Source: Anarhynchus alexandrinus
Taxonomy: Eukaryota > Chordata > Aves > Charadriiformes > Charadriidae
Assembly (NCBI GenBank): GCA_008711295.1
Contig: VUYV01000003.1
Coordinates: 11,786,032 to 11,850,031 of the forward strand
DNA length: 64,000 nt
Direction: 5' to 3'
In this document: one piece after another, positions 1-12,514 of the stretch
Position numbering within the stretch: the first letter of the stretch is position 1
Layout of the letters: each line of letters begins with the position of its first letter
Position numbers and translations under genes: made by a program
The notes under the pieces: generated by a model
Databases searched by the model: none
The model's input: the letters and a program-made list of their open reading frames with translations, nothing else
What the model was told of the DNA's origin: nothing

Positions 1-3000
1 CTAGTCAAATTGTAAGGAAACAGAAAATTATAAAAGAATGGTGTCCCTCAAGTTTACTGAGGGAAGGGGCAAGAGCCACATGAAACAGAAGCCCCTGAAA
101 GGCTGTGCGCTATATCCTTCTCCCCCTTTCGGATCAGTACTGTATCCAGCCACAAATTTAATACCCTTCACCCCTCTTTGCTGTGTTGCCTTTATCCAAC
201 AGCAACCTTGAAGCAGAACCTTACTGACGCTCAGAATAGCTCTTGTCGAGGACATGTAAAGCCATTCACCATCGGAAAAGGTCAGCAGTACCTGGAAAAG
301 GAACACAGGGCATTGGAGGAAGCCTGGCACCCTTCTAGCTTGTCCTACCCGGAGCTGCTACTATACAGCATTAAAGATCCCAAGGCATTTAGGCTCCTAA
401 TCTCTCGTTCACGCATACATGAAGTAGGTCACGAGCAATGTCGGCTACGATCTGCCCCAAATTATATTTACTACCTAATTTAAATAAGTTTATCTTTCTT
501 AATGATCATTTTGTATCAGGAGAGAATAAGCAGTCCCATGGGATCCCGTTCTGTTTCTCTTTGGGCCTTGTCAATTTGTTAGTTTCTCAGCCCTTGATGC
601 CAGCTCCCCACATACTCGGAATCATACAAATCACAATTTTATCTAATCTGCATCTTTTCTAATAAAAAAAAAGCCTGTTTCTTTCCTCCTAGCATTATGT
701 CAGTATTCCTCTTTGAAGTCCCATGGAGCTGCATCCGATTCATAGCAGAGTACAAAAATGACTGGAGCACAGCAATCTTTTAGTCGCCTTCGTTCAAACC
801 CTTTCGTCTCTTTTGTCGTTATCCATCTTTCCCACAAGTCCAACTTGATGCCTACTAACACAATGCACAGCACGCTGGCTCAAGACTTGCTGTTTATGCT
901 GCTCTTGACACTTCTCTTTTCCCTGCCCCCTGCCATCTCAGGGCTTTATTTATTCTTCTGACTTGTGCCAAACACTGAAGTCATAGTCTGAGTTTTCAGT
1001 TTACTCACATCCCTAGCTCTTATTCTATAGCTGCCTCCTCCCTTTCCTCATAAAAATCATCAGGTCTGAATTAACCCAGTCTTTTTCATACCTGCCATGT
1101 ATTTACATAATGGACAACTGTAGTTTATTTTCCTTTCCCCTCTCTCACTAAAACCTGGCAGCTCACAATGCCTGATCCTTGTGCATTTGCACATCGTCTG
1201 GGAAAGTCTGGACTTCGCAGCGACACGGGGGTTAAGAAATATGAAGCTTATTTTGGCTCTGTTTTGATTCCGACTCCTAGCAGCCAACTTGCCTCTTTCA
1301 AAATGTCATTTTTCAACAAAACCCACAGGCTTTAAGACTTTAATTCATCCCAAAACTACATGCAGATGAGCAGGCTCCAGCCAGCTTTCACTTGCCATGA
1401 AGCCAACATGCTAATAGAGCTCCATCTTTGCTTTCAAAAGCCTCATGACAGGCTAATTAATTTAATAGTCCAGACTTCTCTTTGGTTGGCTTCAATTCCC
1501 TTCCCAGAAAGCTTCCCCTAGCTCTTTACAATATCTTGAAACTGGTTTTCACCATTTCAAACCGTTACTGTTCTTGACAGTCAGTCTCAGGATTTTCCAT
1601 GTACCAACCTTTTCCATCACCGAGGCAAGCCAGATGCTATTGGGAGAGAAGAAGAAAAAATAAGGAGCAAGAGATCCCTTTGGTAAGTCCAATACCTCCA
1701 AAACCTGGTAAATAGGACATTATTCTGCTGGCAGTAACACCCTCAGAACAGCTACAGGGACACAAGACAGCGGGCTACATGTCTAACCACAGTACCATGG
1801 GGCAAGGACAAAATTTTTGAACCTTGTTTAAGAGCCACTAATCAAGTTTGAAAGCATTGGCTTGGGTGAAACACTCAGAAGTGCATCTCTCTTCTCTAGT
1901 AACAGAAAAATCTTCTGTGCTACTTTAAAAAAAAAAGAAAAAAAGGAGAAAAGTGGTAAAGATTGGAAGCACTGGAAGGCAGAGACAGTCTCTTCTTCCA
2001 CATTAGTACAGCACTTGACATAACGCTGTCAGCAGACTACGGCATTTCGTGTTCAGTATGAGAACTGGTTAGGAATTCAGTGAAGTGCTCAAAGTTGCAT
2101 TGTTTCCCTCTAAATTTGCTACTACTGATACTGAATCCTTCACTGAGAACAACCAGAAAGTTCATGCGGGAAGGTTTTAGACAGCAGGAATCAAATTTAT
2201 CCCCTCTGTCATAAAACTGACTGCAGTAATTTCCAAACTACAGACACAGTGAAACATCCATGAGGGTTAAAAAAAAAAAAAGGGCACACTAAAGACCAGT
2301 GAAGTCAAGAGAAACTTAGGTCCACAAGAAGGCTGCTACTTTTTTCTACTTCTAAATGGAAACAGGATTCTTTGAAAAATCTGACTCAATATGCCCCCAC
2401 TCAGGGTCACACAGAACAGCTCAGAGCTGATGAGAGGACACAGCTCTAGTGGCCCCCATCGTCAGATGATGCCATCCACACTAGTACTTACGTATAGCCA
2501 GCATACCTGCAGGTAGTTTAACAAAAAATTTAAATACCTCTCATAGGCATTTATCAACAGGGTATTTTCCTTGCCATAGTTGTACAAGGGCAAGAAACCA
2601 AGAGGGCTTATTACAATGCTGATCAGTTTCTTGATTTTTGCACAAATTCTGGTATTTGTAGATCTTTTTTTGGAATAGGGTGGTATCTCATCTTGTTTGA
2701 GTGCAAATGGAATAAATCCAAAAATGCTTAGAGGTATCTGGCACAGTAAGCTATTTGTTCATTGGAAAGAAAAAAAAAACAATGTTTTTACCAAATTCAG
2801 GACACTATGGAAGAACCTGGGAGTTTTCTATTTGCACTGAAATCAACCATCTTAATACATTCTGTCCTCTTCTGCTCACAAGACTCTTACCAAGTTGGTA
2901 GAAAAGCACATCAGAGCCTCAACTTAGTCTTAAAATACTGTATATTTTTCTATATTACTATCTAAAAGATCCAAGGCAAAATTTCTTATGCTTAGTCTCA

Positions 3001-5410
3001 GTCCAAGACCAATTTCTAAATTCTAGTTTTCTTCTTTATGCACTCTGGGGTTTTTTGTTGAAATTGAATTTAGAGGGAAGCAGGGGGCCACCACAGCCAT
3101 TTTATAGTAGTAACTGCATAAGCTGGCACACTTTTTTTAAGAACCCACGGTACTTCTACCATGTCCTCACAATTAACAGGGACAAGCACCTATGACATCT
3201 CGGACAAAAATTGGTTCATGAAGCAGTTTCTATGCTATTGAAAAAGCCTCAGCCAAACATCTGTCCTATGTTACCACTGCAGTTTTCGACCCCTTAACTT
3301 TGCTTCCAAATCATGTTTTTTGGAGTCTTTCAGAAAAATAGCAGGTGTTCCTGGAATGACTGATCTCTGAGACGAAAAAAAAAACAAACAACAAACAACC
3401 CACAAACAACAAACAAGCACCATCTTGGAGGTATGCCTTTTGTGAGTTGAAGAGAAGAGTGAGCTCTCAGTGCTGAAGGCTTTCTGTCCAGATGATGGTT
3501 GTCAGACTACTCTCCCAGAAGAGAGGCCAAGAACTCCACAGCGTATATTCCCTAGAAGCAAATCCTGCTTAGTCATCTATAGAAGCCATGGAAACTGTTG
3601 GCCACGGGCAGGGGTAGGCTGGGCAAGCACGACACTGAGCAGGCCCCCTGCCTGCAGCAAAGCCCATCTCCCTGACTGATTTCTCGGTTTCAGCACAGTG
3701 AACAAATTTGGAAACAGATACCAGTAAATCCACGAGCACTTGAACTTTCTGAACCAATCCACCAATGCACACTGGAGTAAGAAAAGAAAGAGCGAGCTGC
3801 TCCAGACTACAAAATACCAAAGCAGTCCTGGATGGGGCAGACCTTCCTTTTGACATGTGTGAAGAAAAATATTTTCTTCACAGCTCCCCTCCCTAGAGGT
3901 CCTCAGCATATAATTCACTTGATCAAGCCATGCATTAAAGAAGGAGCAGAGAGAGCAGCACCTAGATCTAAAGAAGTTTCATATTTAGTTGAAACTTTAC
4001 AGCAACTCCACTTTCAGCCCCCAGGGAGGAAAAGTCAGCGTAGACCCTCATTCACAAAAGAAATTAATCTATAGAATAAAAATTGGCTTTTCCACCCCGT
4101 CTACCAACACCAGTCAAGAGTTTTATGTAGAGCATGTGTACTTTCTTACACGGAAGTGTCATGGCTACGCTCCAAGCTGTTGGTTCCATAGGAGCTATAT
4201 GGAGAGGTTCCCACGGCCAACAATACCTTGGGGACGTGAAAGGAAGCTACAGGAATTCTTGAATATTTACAAATGCACTCACTTCTCTTCAAGGGAAGGC
4301 ACAAAGGAAAGAGGTTCCCATGCAAAGTAACATGGGTGAGGTTGGGCTGTTAGCCTTGTTGAAGCCACATTTCACATAGCTTCCTGAAACTGCGTTCAAT
4401 CCCTGCTGAATCCTGCCCCTCTAAATCTTCATGCAAGGCATGGAGCTTTGAGTTCACTCTCATTTAATTGGGCTTGATGTCTAAATGTTTTGAGCATTGC
4501 TTGGGGAATAGCAAAGGAAACCTGGCAGCAAAGAAGTTGAGAAAAAGGAAAGAAAAAAATTAAGTCTCTGACCCTTTGTCAAATCAGGGAACCAAACAAG
4601 CACCCTACTGATCCTGCAAGGTTTAAGAGACTTCTATCAACAGCGATCAAAACCTGGCTCCTAGAACTCATATATAATCTCCAAAATAAAGCTCTGGCTG
4701 CTTCCCACCAAATGCATCAATTTTTGCCTAGATCGCATAGAACTGACATGCTTATAATGGAAGCCATAATTAATAGTGTTTCAACAAAACAATACCTGGG
4801 AATTTAGCCATGTCTCTCTGCTCGGTTGAAAGGGAAGTCCTACAGCTAAAAATCTCAGCTTTCCTCTTGGGGAGAACAGAACAATGAATCTTGCTGCAGA
4901 GTGACATATTCCAGGCAATTACAAGAGCTTCAGACCTCAAAGCCACACTCTGAGCATGACTGGAACATAAATAGATTAGCAACTGCTAAGGATTGCTCTC
5001 CTCCTGATTTGGAAAGCACGTTCCCACTTTGCTTTTGTAGCCTTTAATGACATATAACCATTCTTTTAACAAGAAAAGCCATTTCACATTTTTATAAATA
5101 TCCCAAATGCTTCATGTTACCCTTAGTTACCCTTCATCCCTCTGTTCTCTACAATGCAGCTGACTAAATGAAGTCATGTTTTCCAGTACATTACAGTCTT
5201 GACTTAAGCAGAGTAAACCCCATACCACTTCCTTCACTTACATCACCCTCCAGGCAGGTAGAGGAAAGATAGGACTTGTTTTGCCCTGAAGCCCTGGTCA
5301 AAACCACTCCTCTCTGATCAGCAGTCTTCAAAGTCAAACGGATGTGGCAAGAGATGATTCTAGGCTCTGAAGTAAATTCTGTGAACACTAAATGATAACC
5401 TATGGCTCTC
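1..5410. other. Non-coding flank on the CDYL side
   Basis: I see no coding exon here. Open frames are short (about 113 codons at most), overlap on both strands and show no familiar motif. By human synteny CDYL would be the next gene to the left, but no CDYL exon is recognisable. The only distinctive sequence is an A/C low-complexity run of AACAA-type units at about 3374-3416. Confidence 0.55.
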
Positions 5411-5575
5411 TCAAAGTGCTTTACAAAGCAAGTAGCATCTCTAAGTCTGTTGCATTGAATGGGCAAGTGTCAAAGCAGCACAGAACTGCAAAGTTATTTG
5501 TAGAAAGTCACCTAGCAATTTGTTATCAGAGCTACAAGTAAAACCCAGATGTCTCTATCACAGTTCTTCAGGCAA
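5411..5575 (-). repeat. Probable MIR-like ancient SINE remnant
   Basis: Read on the plus strand, the pattern resembles the reverse complement of the MIR core and 3' half: a 'caaagtgctttacaaag' block, then a 'gggcaagtgtcaaag' block, then 'agtcacctagcaa', 'cagagctacaagtaaaaccc' and 'agatgtct'. These correspond to the MIR segments written as ggtcacacagc, cagagccaggaatagaaccc and aggtct. Divergence is high, as expected for a copy that predates birds. The assignment is by eye and the boundaries are approximate. Confidence 0.4.
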
Positions 5576-5598
5576 ATGTGCCTTTCTATCTCAACCTG

Positions 5599-5650
5599 CC
5601 CTCCCCCCCCCCAAAAAAAAACCCCAACACCCAAACAACCCCAAACCCCC
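5599..5650. repeat. C/A-rich low-complexity tract
   Basis: A run of ten C residues is followed by nine A residues and then by CCCCAACACCC-like units. It is simple sequence with no coding potential. Confidence 0.8.
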
Positions 5651-5833
5651 ACTTCCATCAGAGCAGGCTGAGCTAGGTGCACTGTAGTCCTTCACACCAT
5701 CTACCAGCTAGTGGAGGTAGCTCACGACTCAGCATGCTGACTTTTCTCATCTCTGTTCTGAGCACAAGAGTAAATGCACTTTGCAGGACTGGGCATCCAG
5801 TCTGAAGGCTGTTAATGCCATTGGGGAATTAAC

Positions 5834-5965
5834 TGCCTACAAGTAGGCACCACAATGCTCTGCTTTTACAGATTTTCAAAAATCTTTTACAAGTCTTCAG
5901 AATTATGTAGGTACCACTGCTTTTACAGATCTAACCTGAGGGTGCCTACATAATTCTGAAGACTT
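5834..5965. repeat. Cluster of inverted and direct repeats with a 25-bp hairpin
   Basis: The arms at 5891-5915 and 5941-5965 are reverse complements at 24 of 25 positions around a 25-base spacer. The single mismatch would be a U-G wobble in a plus-strand transcript. Just upstream, 5834-5849 is another small hairpin (tgccta, caag, taggca). The 14-base word ctgcttttacagat occurs at 5860-5873 and again inside the spacer at 5917-5930. The 75-nt fold is in the size range of a miRNA precursor, but a local inverted duplication or a small foldback element would look the same. No transcript evidence is available here. Confidence 0.75.
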
Positions 5966-6789
5966 AATTTATGGACGTTGCAAACCCATGCTGGTCACAC
6001 AAATACCTTTAATTGTCTGTCCAAGGTATCCATTACTCTGAATTGCTAAATGCTGCTATTCCTATTTACCTTTAAGATCAGCAGAGGTACAGAAGTGCCA
6101 CATGTCTCAGACTGTGTTTCCACAGGATTTAACTTGAGAGACAAAATACAAATTTCAATGACATCTGGAACACACAAACACCTTTCTATCAAATCAGTGA
6201 CAAATACATGATATAGCATTTATGCCAACTATGGGAAAACAAATTATACCCAACTGTCATAAAGCTTATAAAAATATTTAAGCACATCTAAATAAGTTTC
6301 TGGGGCTACAACATCTTGTTCTGACACCAGGAACTCTAAAACTGGATTTAGTATCTAACCAAAAAACAGGCTCAAGGAACAATGTATCACTGCTTGGTTT
6401 TGTGCCTGCCCTGCAAAAGCTGACCATTTAAAATCTTAATTTGCTTCAATAACAAATAAACTTCTCTTCATAAATCATAATCAGTGTTGTCCCAATGGCA
6501 GCGTGGTGCCTAGTTCAGTAAGGCTTTTATCCCAGTGCCAAACTACAAGAACTTTTGAAAATTGCAGTGTAATAGCCTAGCTTCCTCTAGAGCCTTCAGC
6601 TATATCCTTTTAAAAATACATACTTGATTTGGTAGCACTGAAGAAAGGTACAAACTTCAACAGTGACACAGATTAGAAATACTTGTCTTCGTGATAAATC
6701 AGTAAACATGCTTTTTTTTCACCTGCAATCATATAGTAAAACTTAGTCCCTTTGCATTCTCCACAACCCTACTGGTATACGATGCCAGT

Positions 6790-6846
6790 TTATGGTTGGA
6801 CTCGATGACCTTAAAGGTATTTTCCAACCTAAATGATTCTGTGATG
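6790..6846 (+). mobile_element. CR1 LINE, 3'-terminal fragment
   Basis: This stretch holds the characteristic CR1 3' end: 'tatggttggactcgatgacc', 'ttaaaggtattttccaacct', and then the tail 'aatgattctgtgatg'. Only about 57 bases survive, so it is an extreme 5' truncation, which is typical of avian CR1 copies. Sense orientation is plus. Confidence 0.85.
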
Positions 6847-9800
6847 CAGCAAGATTGTTCATATCTAGTGAACCTAGACATCTGGTTTAGACATTAAAAA
6901 ACAATAATATTAATATCAATGGTTATCTATATTTGACAGTGGGGGCATAGAACAGCATATACCATTGCTTAGGATATTCTTCAATTACCCAAGTAAAACA
7001 CATCCATATTCTAAGAACTAAAGCCCACTAAATTGTTCTAATAAAGCCAGCTAAAAGAAACTCGGCATAGCCAAGGCACCCTGCACCCTGCTTTCTGGAA
7101 AACTGAAAACTGCTCAGGTCACTTTAGCTCCCCCTTTTTTTCTCCTGTATATGGATGTATTAAAACAAATCTTTTTGAGCGGTGCTGGAAGCTATTTCCA
7201 AGGATGACACAGAGGCCACTCATTTATGAAGAGTTGCCTTTGTTTATAGTACGTATTTCTGAAATTCTTGTTAATATTGAGAAGGTGGTTATTTAATAGC
7301 CCACTAATGGAATTAGTCTCTGGTTTTGCCCTTTAAGCTCTATTCTGTGAATAAAAATGATTAAGAGAAACAGTTCAAGCGTGTTCCAGTATAGCTACCA
7401 CATAAAGAAATACAAAAGACAGAGTCAATGTAATCTAGTAGCTAGAGCACTGGACTAGCTACAAAAAGCCTTCATTCTAATCCCAGATCAGCCATTGATT
7501 TGCTATGCACCTCCCATGAGAAGGGGAAAAGAAATAGCCCTCTAAGCTCTTAATTTGCTTTTTACCTTTTGTCTGCCTTACCTATTTATTTTTGCAGTAG
7601 TTGTAGCAGGGGCACTTTCTATATGTGCAAAACCCCACACTGGCTCTGTAGCATTGGGTAAGCAGCCCAACTGCTAATTGCAATTAACAGCAATAGCAAC
7701 ATCATCTAACCTATCTCAAGACAGTTTTAAAACTTTGGTGCTTCTGTAATGCTCTCAGAAACCTTACAGATAAACCAAAAAGAAGCAGCCTGTAGCAAGG
7801 AACAATAAAAGCACACAAATTATTTCCAACAAAAACATTATAGCCCATCTTTAAGCAATCTCCCTCACTCCCACGATTGCTATGCAATCCCCAGGCTGAT
7901 GATGTATGAACCTGTTTTCTTGTTGGCTTTCTTCCAGACATCCAACTTTACATCTTGGCTAGCCTCTCTGAAATGGATATTCACCAGTAAACGACAGCAT
8001 GATGCAGCCAAAACAAAGCTTATGTGCCTCCTTCCATTAAGCCCTGTCACCTCCCTTTCAAGCAGCCTTAGATTAGCACTCATTCTTCTCTCTCCTGCAT
8101 TCTCCAGATCTAAACTGTGCCAAAATTTGCTGCTTTCCCTCTGCAACTACAGCGCCTCTAGAATCTATTCAGATAGTGAAACTTCTTTTTCTCATCTTTA
8201 TCTCTAACTTTCTCAGAGTCCCCCATGCTAATAGACACTAGTAGACACAAAATACTGCCACCACCCGTCAGGCTCCAATTCATGCCATTAAGGGACATAT
8301 GCCTTTATTTCTCCAGTCAGGTTCCTGACTCAGCACTTGCAAACCAAAAAGGCAAATATATTCTATTTAGAGTGATTTTGCATAACACACGCTATCCAAC
8401 TGCCTCAGCTTTTTCTCCCCTTTGTCAGCACCAACTTTTGTTCTCTATTTGCTCCACACCCACCAGTTTCTGAATACATATAACCACTTACTCGAACATG
8501 TGGCTAGAAAAGCACATGATCTTTGCAGCCCACTCATAGCTAGTTCTGCTACCCCCCAGTAACCTCTCAACAAAATTCCCTTTCCTTCCACCAGCCAAGA
8601 GGCAGGAATGCACAGCTCAGTAGAAGGGCAGAGGCTAAAGCAGAGCAGTTCCCTCGCTCTCAAGGAGTTATCACCGTCTATCCGCATACCAGGACAACAA
8701 AAACCTCTACTCCCCATGCAACCAGCTTGCCCCAGGTTGCCTCTGCATTCAGAGATTTGGCTGTCCTTCCCTATGGTAGATAAAACACTCCCCAAAGGCA
8801 AAATTTCTTAGTAAGCACTCAGCCCTTTGATCTCAGAAGCAGCTGGTGCACAGCTGCTCCCCATTACTTTTGGAGCTCTCAGGAACCTTTTGCATTTTCC
8901 TGTCCTCCCTCACAGGCAGCCACAGAGGGCAAGAACACCACCAGTAGCCATCTTTCATTCTCACGCAAAAATTTTTATCTCCATCTCATGAGCCCTGCCC
9001 AATTCTTCCTTGAACTACTACGGCCCACCTGGCCCAGTGCCAGCTCTTCCCTCCCAACCTGTTCCCCAGGCACGTGAGCAATGCCTTGGTGTTCCTTTCC
9101 TCACCAAGAGCCCCCTCCCCATGCTCGGGAGTCTCCTGGGAAGACAGAATATTCTGTCTGTCCTTTACAGACAGTAGGGAACAGGCTGTTGTCCCTCATC
9201 CCAGGAAAATCTTCCCTTGGGTCACAGTTGTTTGCAGGTAGTAAGAAAAGTCAATTCCACCCCCCAGTTTCTCTTCTGTGCAACTACAAAGGGCAGCCAG
9301 CACAGGAAAGGCTGCCTCCTAAAAGGCAGGCGCGCCATCGGACCTTGCTAGGAAAGCATGGATCTGGTTAACGCAGAACCATCTCACACAGTCCAAGAGC
9401 AGACCAAGTGCAGTGACTGTTATCAGCACAAGGTATTCAATGATACTTTGTACACGTTTAAAGAAAACAGAGAAAAGCTGGAAACCAGCTCAGCATCTCA
9501 AATAAGTAAATTGCAAGAACCAGAGACAGGATTTTAATCCCTTCCTTAGATGGAAAAGCTATTTTAAACAACCACTAGAAGATAACTAGGGATTGTAGGA
9601 AACATAGCCAAATGACTCTGCCTGTAACACTGAGCTTTGAGAAATATTTACAGTTGCTTACCTACATAGATAGGAGGCAAAGGGAACTATTGATCAATCT
9701 GATGAGATTTCCCTACATATCAATAAAAGATTAACCTTAATACTCACATGCTGAGGAAAACTGATAGAGCTGAAATACCCACCTCTCAGCTTGCCCTCCA

Positions 9801-10190
9801 GAATTGCCTCAATGAAGCTATCACCATGAACGCACCAGCACTTCTGCAGCAGCTACTTCATCAACAAACCCAAGGTGCTCTGCAACCAGGTGCCAATTAG
9901 AAAAATCACTTCACCTGGTCCTACTGCTGACATTTCAGAGCCAAGGCTGCTGCACTCCTGCTGAGAGTAGTATGACGCATATGCACAACACTTCACTCCT
10001 TTCTCTCAGTTAATAAGGGAAACAAACCCACCAATACAAGACTCTTATTTCTGGATGGCACTTGGTTTTGTACAAGCAGTATATATGTTACGCTTGTTTG
10101 TGTGCATGTATATACACTGTGAGGGAAAGAGTTAGTTTTACTAGAGTCTGACAAAGATGAGCACATTCGCTGGACCAGCTACAGACTTCA
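6847..10190. other. Non-coding intergenic DNA
   Basis: Apart from the MIR-like remnant near 7.45 kb, I recognise nothing here. The open frames at 7.9-8.8 kb and 9.1-9.4 kb overlap on opposite strands, have no protein-like composition and lack recognisable splice context. Confidence 0.5.
7428..7510 (+). repeat. Probable MIR-like SINE remnant (tRNA-related part)
   Basis: The string 'gtagctagagcactggacta', followed by 'ttctaatcccagatcagcca' and 'ttgatttgctatgcacctcc', parallels the MIR promoter and core: a B-box-like block, then 'tcccagctctgccac', then 'tgctgtgtgacc'. It is divergent and short. It is not a functional tRNA because I see no cloverleaf. Assigned by eye. Confidence 0.45.
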
Positions 10191-10194
10191 TCCA

Positions 10195-11056
10195 ACACAG
10201 TTTTGACACCATTTCCCACAGCATTCTCAGGGGAAAACTGGCTGCTCATGGCTTGGACAGGCATACTCTTCCCTGGGTAAAAAACTGACTGGGTGGCCAG
10301 GCCCAAAGAGTTGTGGTGAATGGAATTAAATCCAACTGGCAGCTGGTCACAACTGTTCCCCAGGGCTCAGTGTTGGGGCCAGTTCTGTTCTTTATCAACC
10401 ACCTGGACGAGGGGATCAGGTACACCCTCAGTAAATTTGCAGATGACACCAAGTTGTGCAGGAGTGTCAATGTGTTTGAGGGTAGGAAGGCTCTAGAGGG
10501 ATGTGGAGAGGCTGGATCAATGGGCTGAGGCCAATGGTATGAGGTTCAACAAGGCCAAGTGCCGGATCCTGCACTTAGGTCACAACAACCCCATGCAATG
10601 CTACAGGCTTGGGGAAGAGTGGCTGGAAAGCTGCCTGGCAGAAAAGGACCTGGGGGTGCTGGTCAACAGGCAGCTGAATATGAGCCAGCAGTGTGCCCAG
10701 GTGGGCAAGAAGGCCAAGAGCATCCTGGCTTGTATCAGGAACAGTGTGGTGAGCAGGACTAGGGAAGTGATTGTGCCTCTGTATTTGGCAAGTCTTATGA
10801 GGAGTGGCTGAGGGAACTGGGGTTGTTTAGCCTGGAGAAGAGGAGGCTGAGGGGAGACCTTATCGCTCTCTACAACTACCTGAAAGGAGGTTGTAATGAG
10901 GTAGGGGTTGACCTCTTCTCCCAGGTAACAAGCAATAGGACAAGAGGAAATGGCTTCAAGTTGCCATGGTTTAGTGGTGGTTTTGGCAGTGTTAGCTTAA
11001 TGGTTGGACTCAATGATCTTAAAGGTCCCTTCCAACCTAGACAATTCTATGATTCT
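10195..11056 (+). mobile_element. CR1 LINE, 5'-truncated, reverse-transcriptase part to 3' end
   Basis: Translated frames show the C-terminal half of a CR1 ORF2 reverse transcriptase: a [11 protein letters not shown] block (about 10358-10390), the catalytic FADD box at 10436-10447, then [13 protein letters not shown] and [15 protein letters not shown]. The frame shifts repeatedly between about 10300 and 10830. Two internal pieces of the usual element appear to be missing, near 10795 and near 10965. The 3' end is intact ('ggttggactcaatgatctta', 'ccttccaacctagacaattc', 'tatgattc'). It is a dead fossil copy lying about 1.3 kb beyond the end of the RPP40 coding sequence. Confidence 0.95.
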
Positions 11057-11745
11057 TTTCATAAAGATTTAAGATTTTAAACTTTGTATTAGAACTTTTG
11101 CTGTAGGTGTAATTTCTAGGAGAAGCCCAAGCTTTTAAGAGACCTTCTGATGGAGGGGAAAAAAGATGACACTTCTGGCTACTGTATTTTTTTGTGAAAG
11201 TTGACAAATAGCCTAATCCCTCAACATACTTTCAAAAGCAGACTTCAGCCAACAACTGAAGCCATTTGCACTGATGCATAGTAATGAAACGATGATTGAG
11301 CCAGCCATGTTAAATATTTACTAGTCAAGCATCAAGCGAAGAACTTTCCCAGACTTGTCCATTCAGTTTGTGATTATGTGAGTCTATGCCTGTACATGTG
11401 ACAAGGTGGCACTTCCACCTACTGGAAACATCTCATGGCAGGATAATTTTGAAAAACAACATAATGATTTAGAAAACTGTTTGCTGATTTGTCAGAGTTG
11501 CATTTGTGAAACATGTAACAAAACTTGAGCAAGAGGTGTTATGCAGGATGATTCTCCTCGCTGCAGAGGACCAATAAACAGATGAAAAAAGAAAGCTGAA
11601 CTGCTTCCCATGGGCTTTCTGCTTTTCTGTGCCATTCACCCTGACAGGAGATCTTGATGTTTCCACTACAGCTATGCCCTAACTTCCGCTACCAATCTCT
11701 TGCTCCATCAAGTGAACAACTTCCATTTTAGCACTGCATCAGTAC

Positions 11746-11751
11746 TTTAAT
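11746..11751 (-). terminator. RPP40: Candidate RPP40 polyadenylation signal (ATTAAA)
   Basis: On the minus strand this reads ATTAAA, about 565 bases past the RPP40 stop codon. I saw no AATAAA on that strand between here and the stop, so it is the best candidate for ending the transcript. It is only a hexamer match; the true cleavage site needs RNA data. Confidence 0.35.
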
Positions 11752-12315
11752 GATACATACCCACTCCATAAAACAAAAACCAAATAATGCCCATCCCTGC
11801 TCTCCCCCAAACCACCATCCAACCTTTCATGGATTTCAACAGTAGTTAACCTGGATTCTTTATAGCTGCCTATGCTCTCAGCATTACTGCTTTTGGTTAA
11901 CAAAATCTGTTTCACTTCAACTGCACTGTTTATGGGTATGTCCATAGCGTTCTTCCCAGAAAAGTGTCTGCAATAACGTGACAGCAAAGTCTTAGCTAAC
12001 TTTCAAATTCCAAAATTACTCCTGGATAAAGGGAAACAACTTACAGTCAATTCCTGAGAATTTAAACACTCAAACCCATATATTTTTCTTAAAGCTAGAA
12101 TTGCAAAGTCTTTCAGAACGCACTGTATGACAGTGAAGAAATAAAAATCCATTCCTTCCATTGTAGATCATGTTTTAAGGGCTATAAATAATGGAAAAAC
12201 ATATACAGCCTCTTAGTACTTAACTTGTTACCTAGTTACTTTTATAAAAAATATCTTATTACATTTCTATACAGTAACACGGGATTATTAGAAAACTTCC
12301 TCTGTAGACGTAGCT

Positions 12316-12514
12316 TTATGGAGGACAATCATCGTTAGTTCCTACAGCCATCTGAAGCCAGTAGTCCAGATTTCTAAAAATGACAAAGTTGTACAAGTTC
12401 TCTCCTCCCTTGTGGAAACCATGTTCACTTTCTCTCCAGGAAACAGGGCTGTCTGCAAAGCCATGCACAGTTAATGTCAGCCAATATGCCAGTTTTGGTT
12501 CACCAAAATAGCAA
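12316..12514 (-). CDS. RPP40: RPP40 coding exon 8 (terminal)
   Basis: 199 nt completing Cys302 and running to the TAA at 12318-12316. It encodes [45 protein letters not shown] and the conserved end [15 protein letters not shown]. The acceptor is CTTCCTTGCAG. Confidence 0.97.

Noticed and set aside
1..5410. Last exons of CDYL expected from synteny
   Set aside because: None of the translations resembles the CDYL enoyl-CoA-hydratase-like C-terminus. The gene presumably ends to the left of the window.
7440..7500. Possible tRNA gene
   Set aside because: The sequence has a B-box-like block, but I see no acceptor stem or anticodon arm. It fits a MIR-type SINE remnant better.
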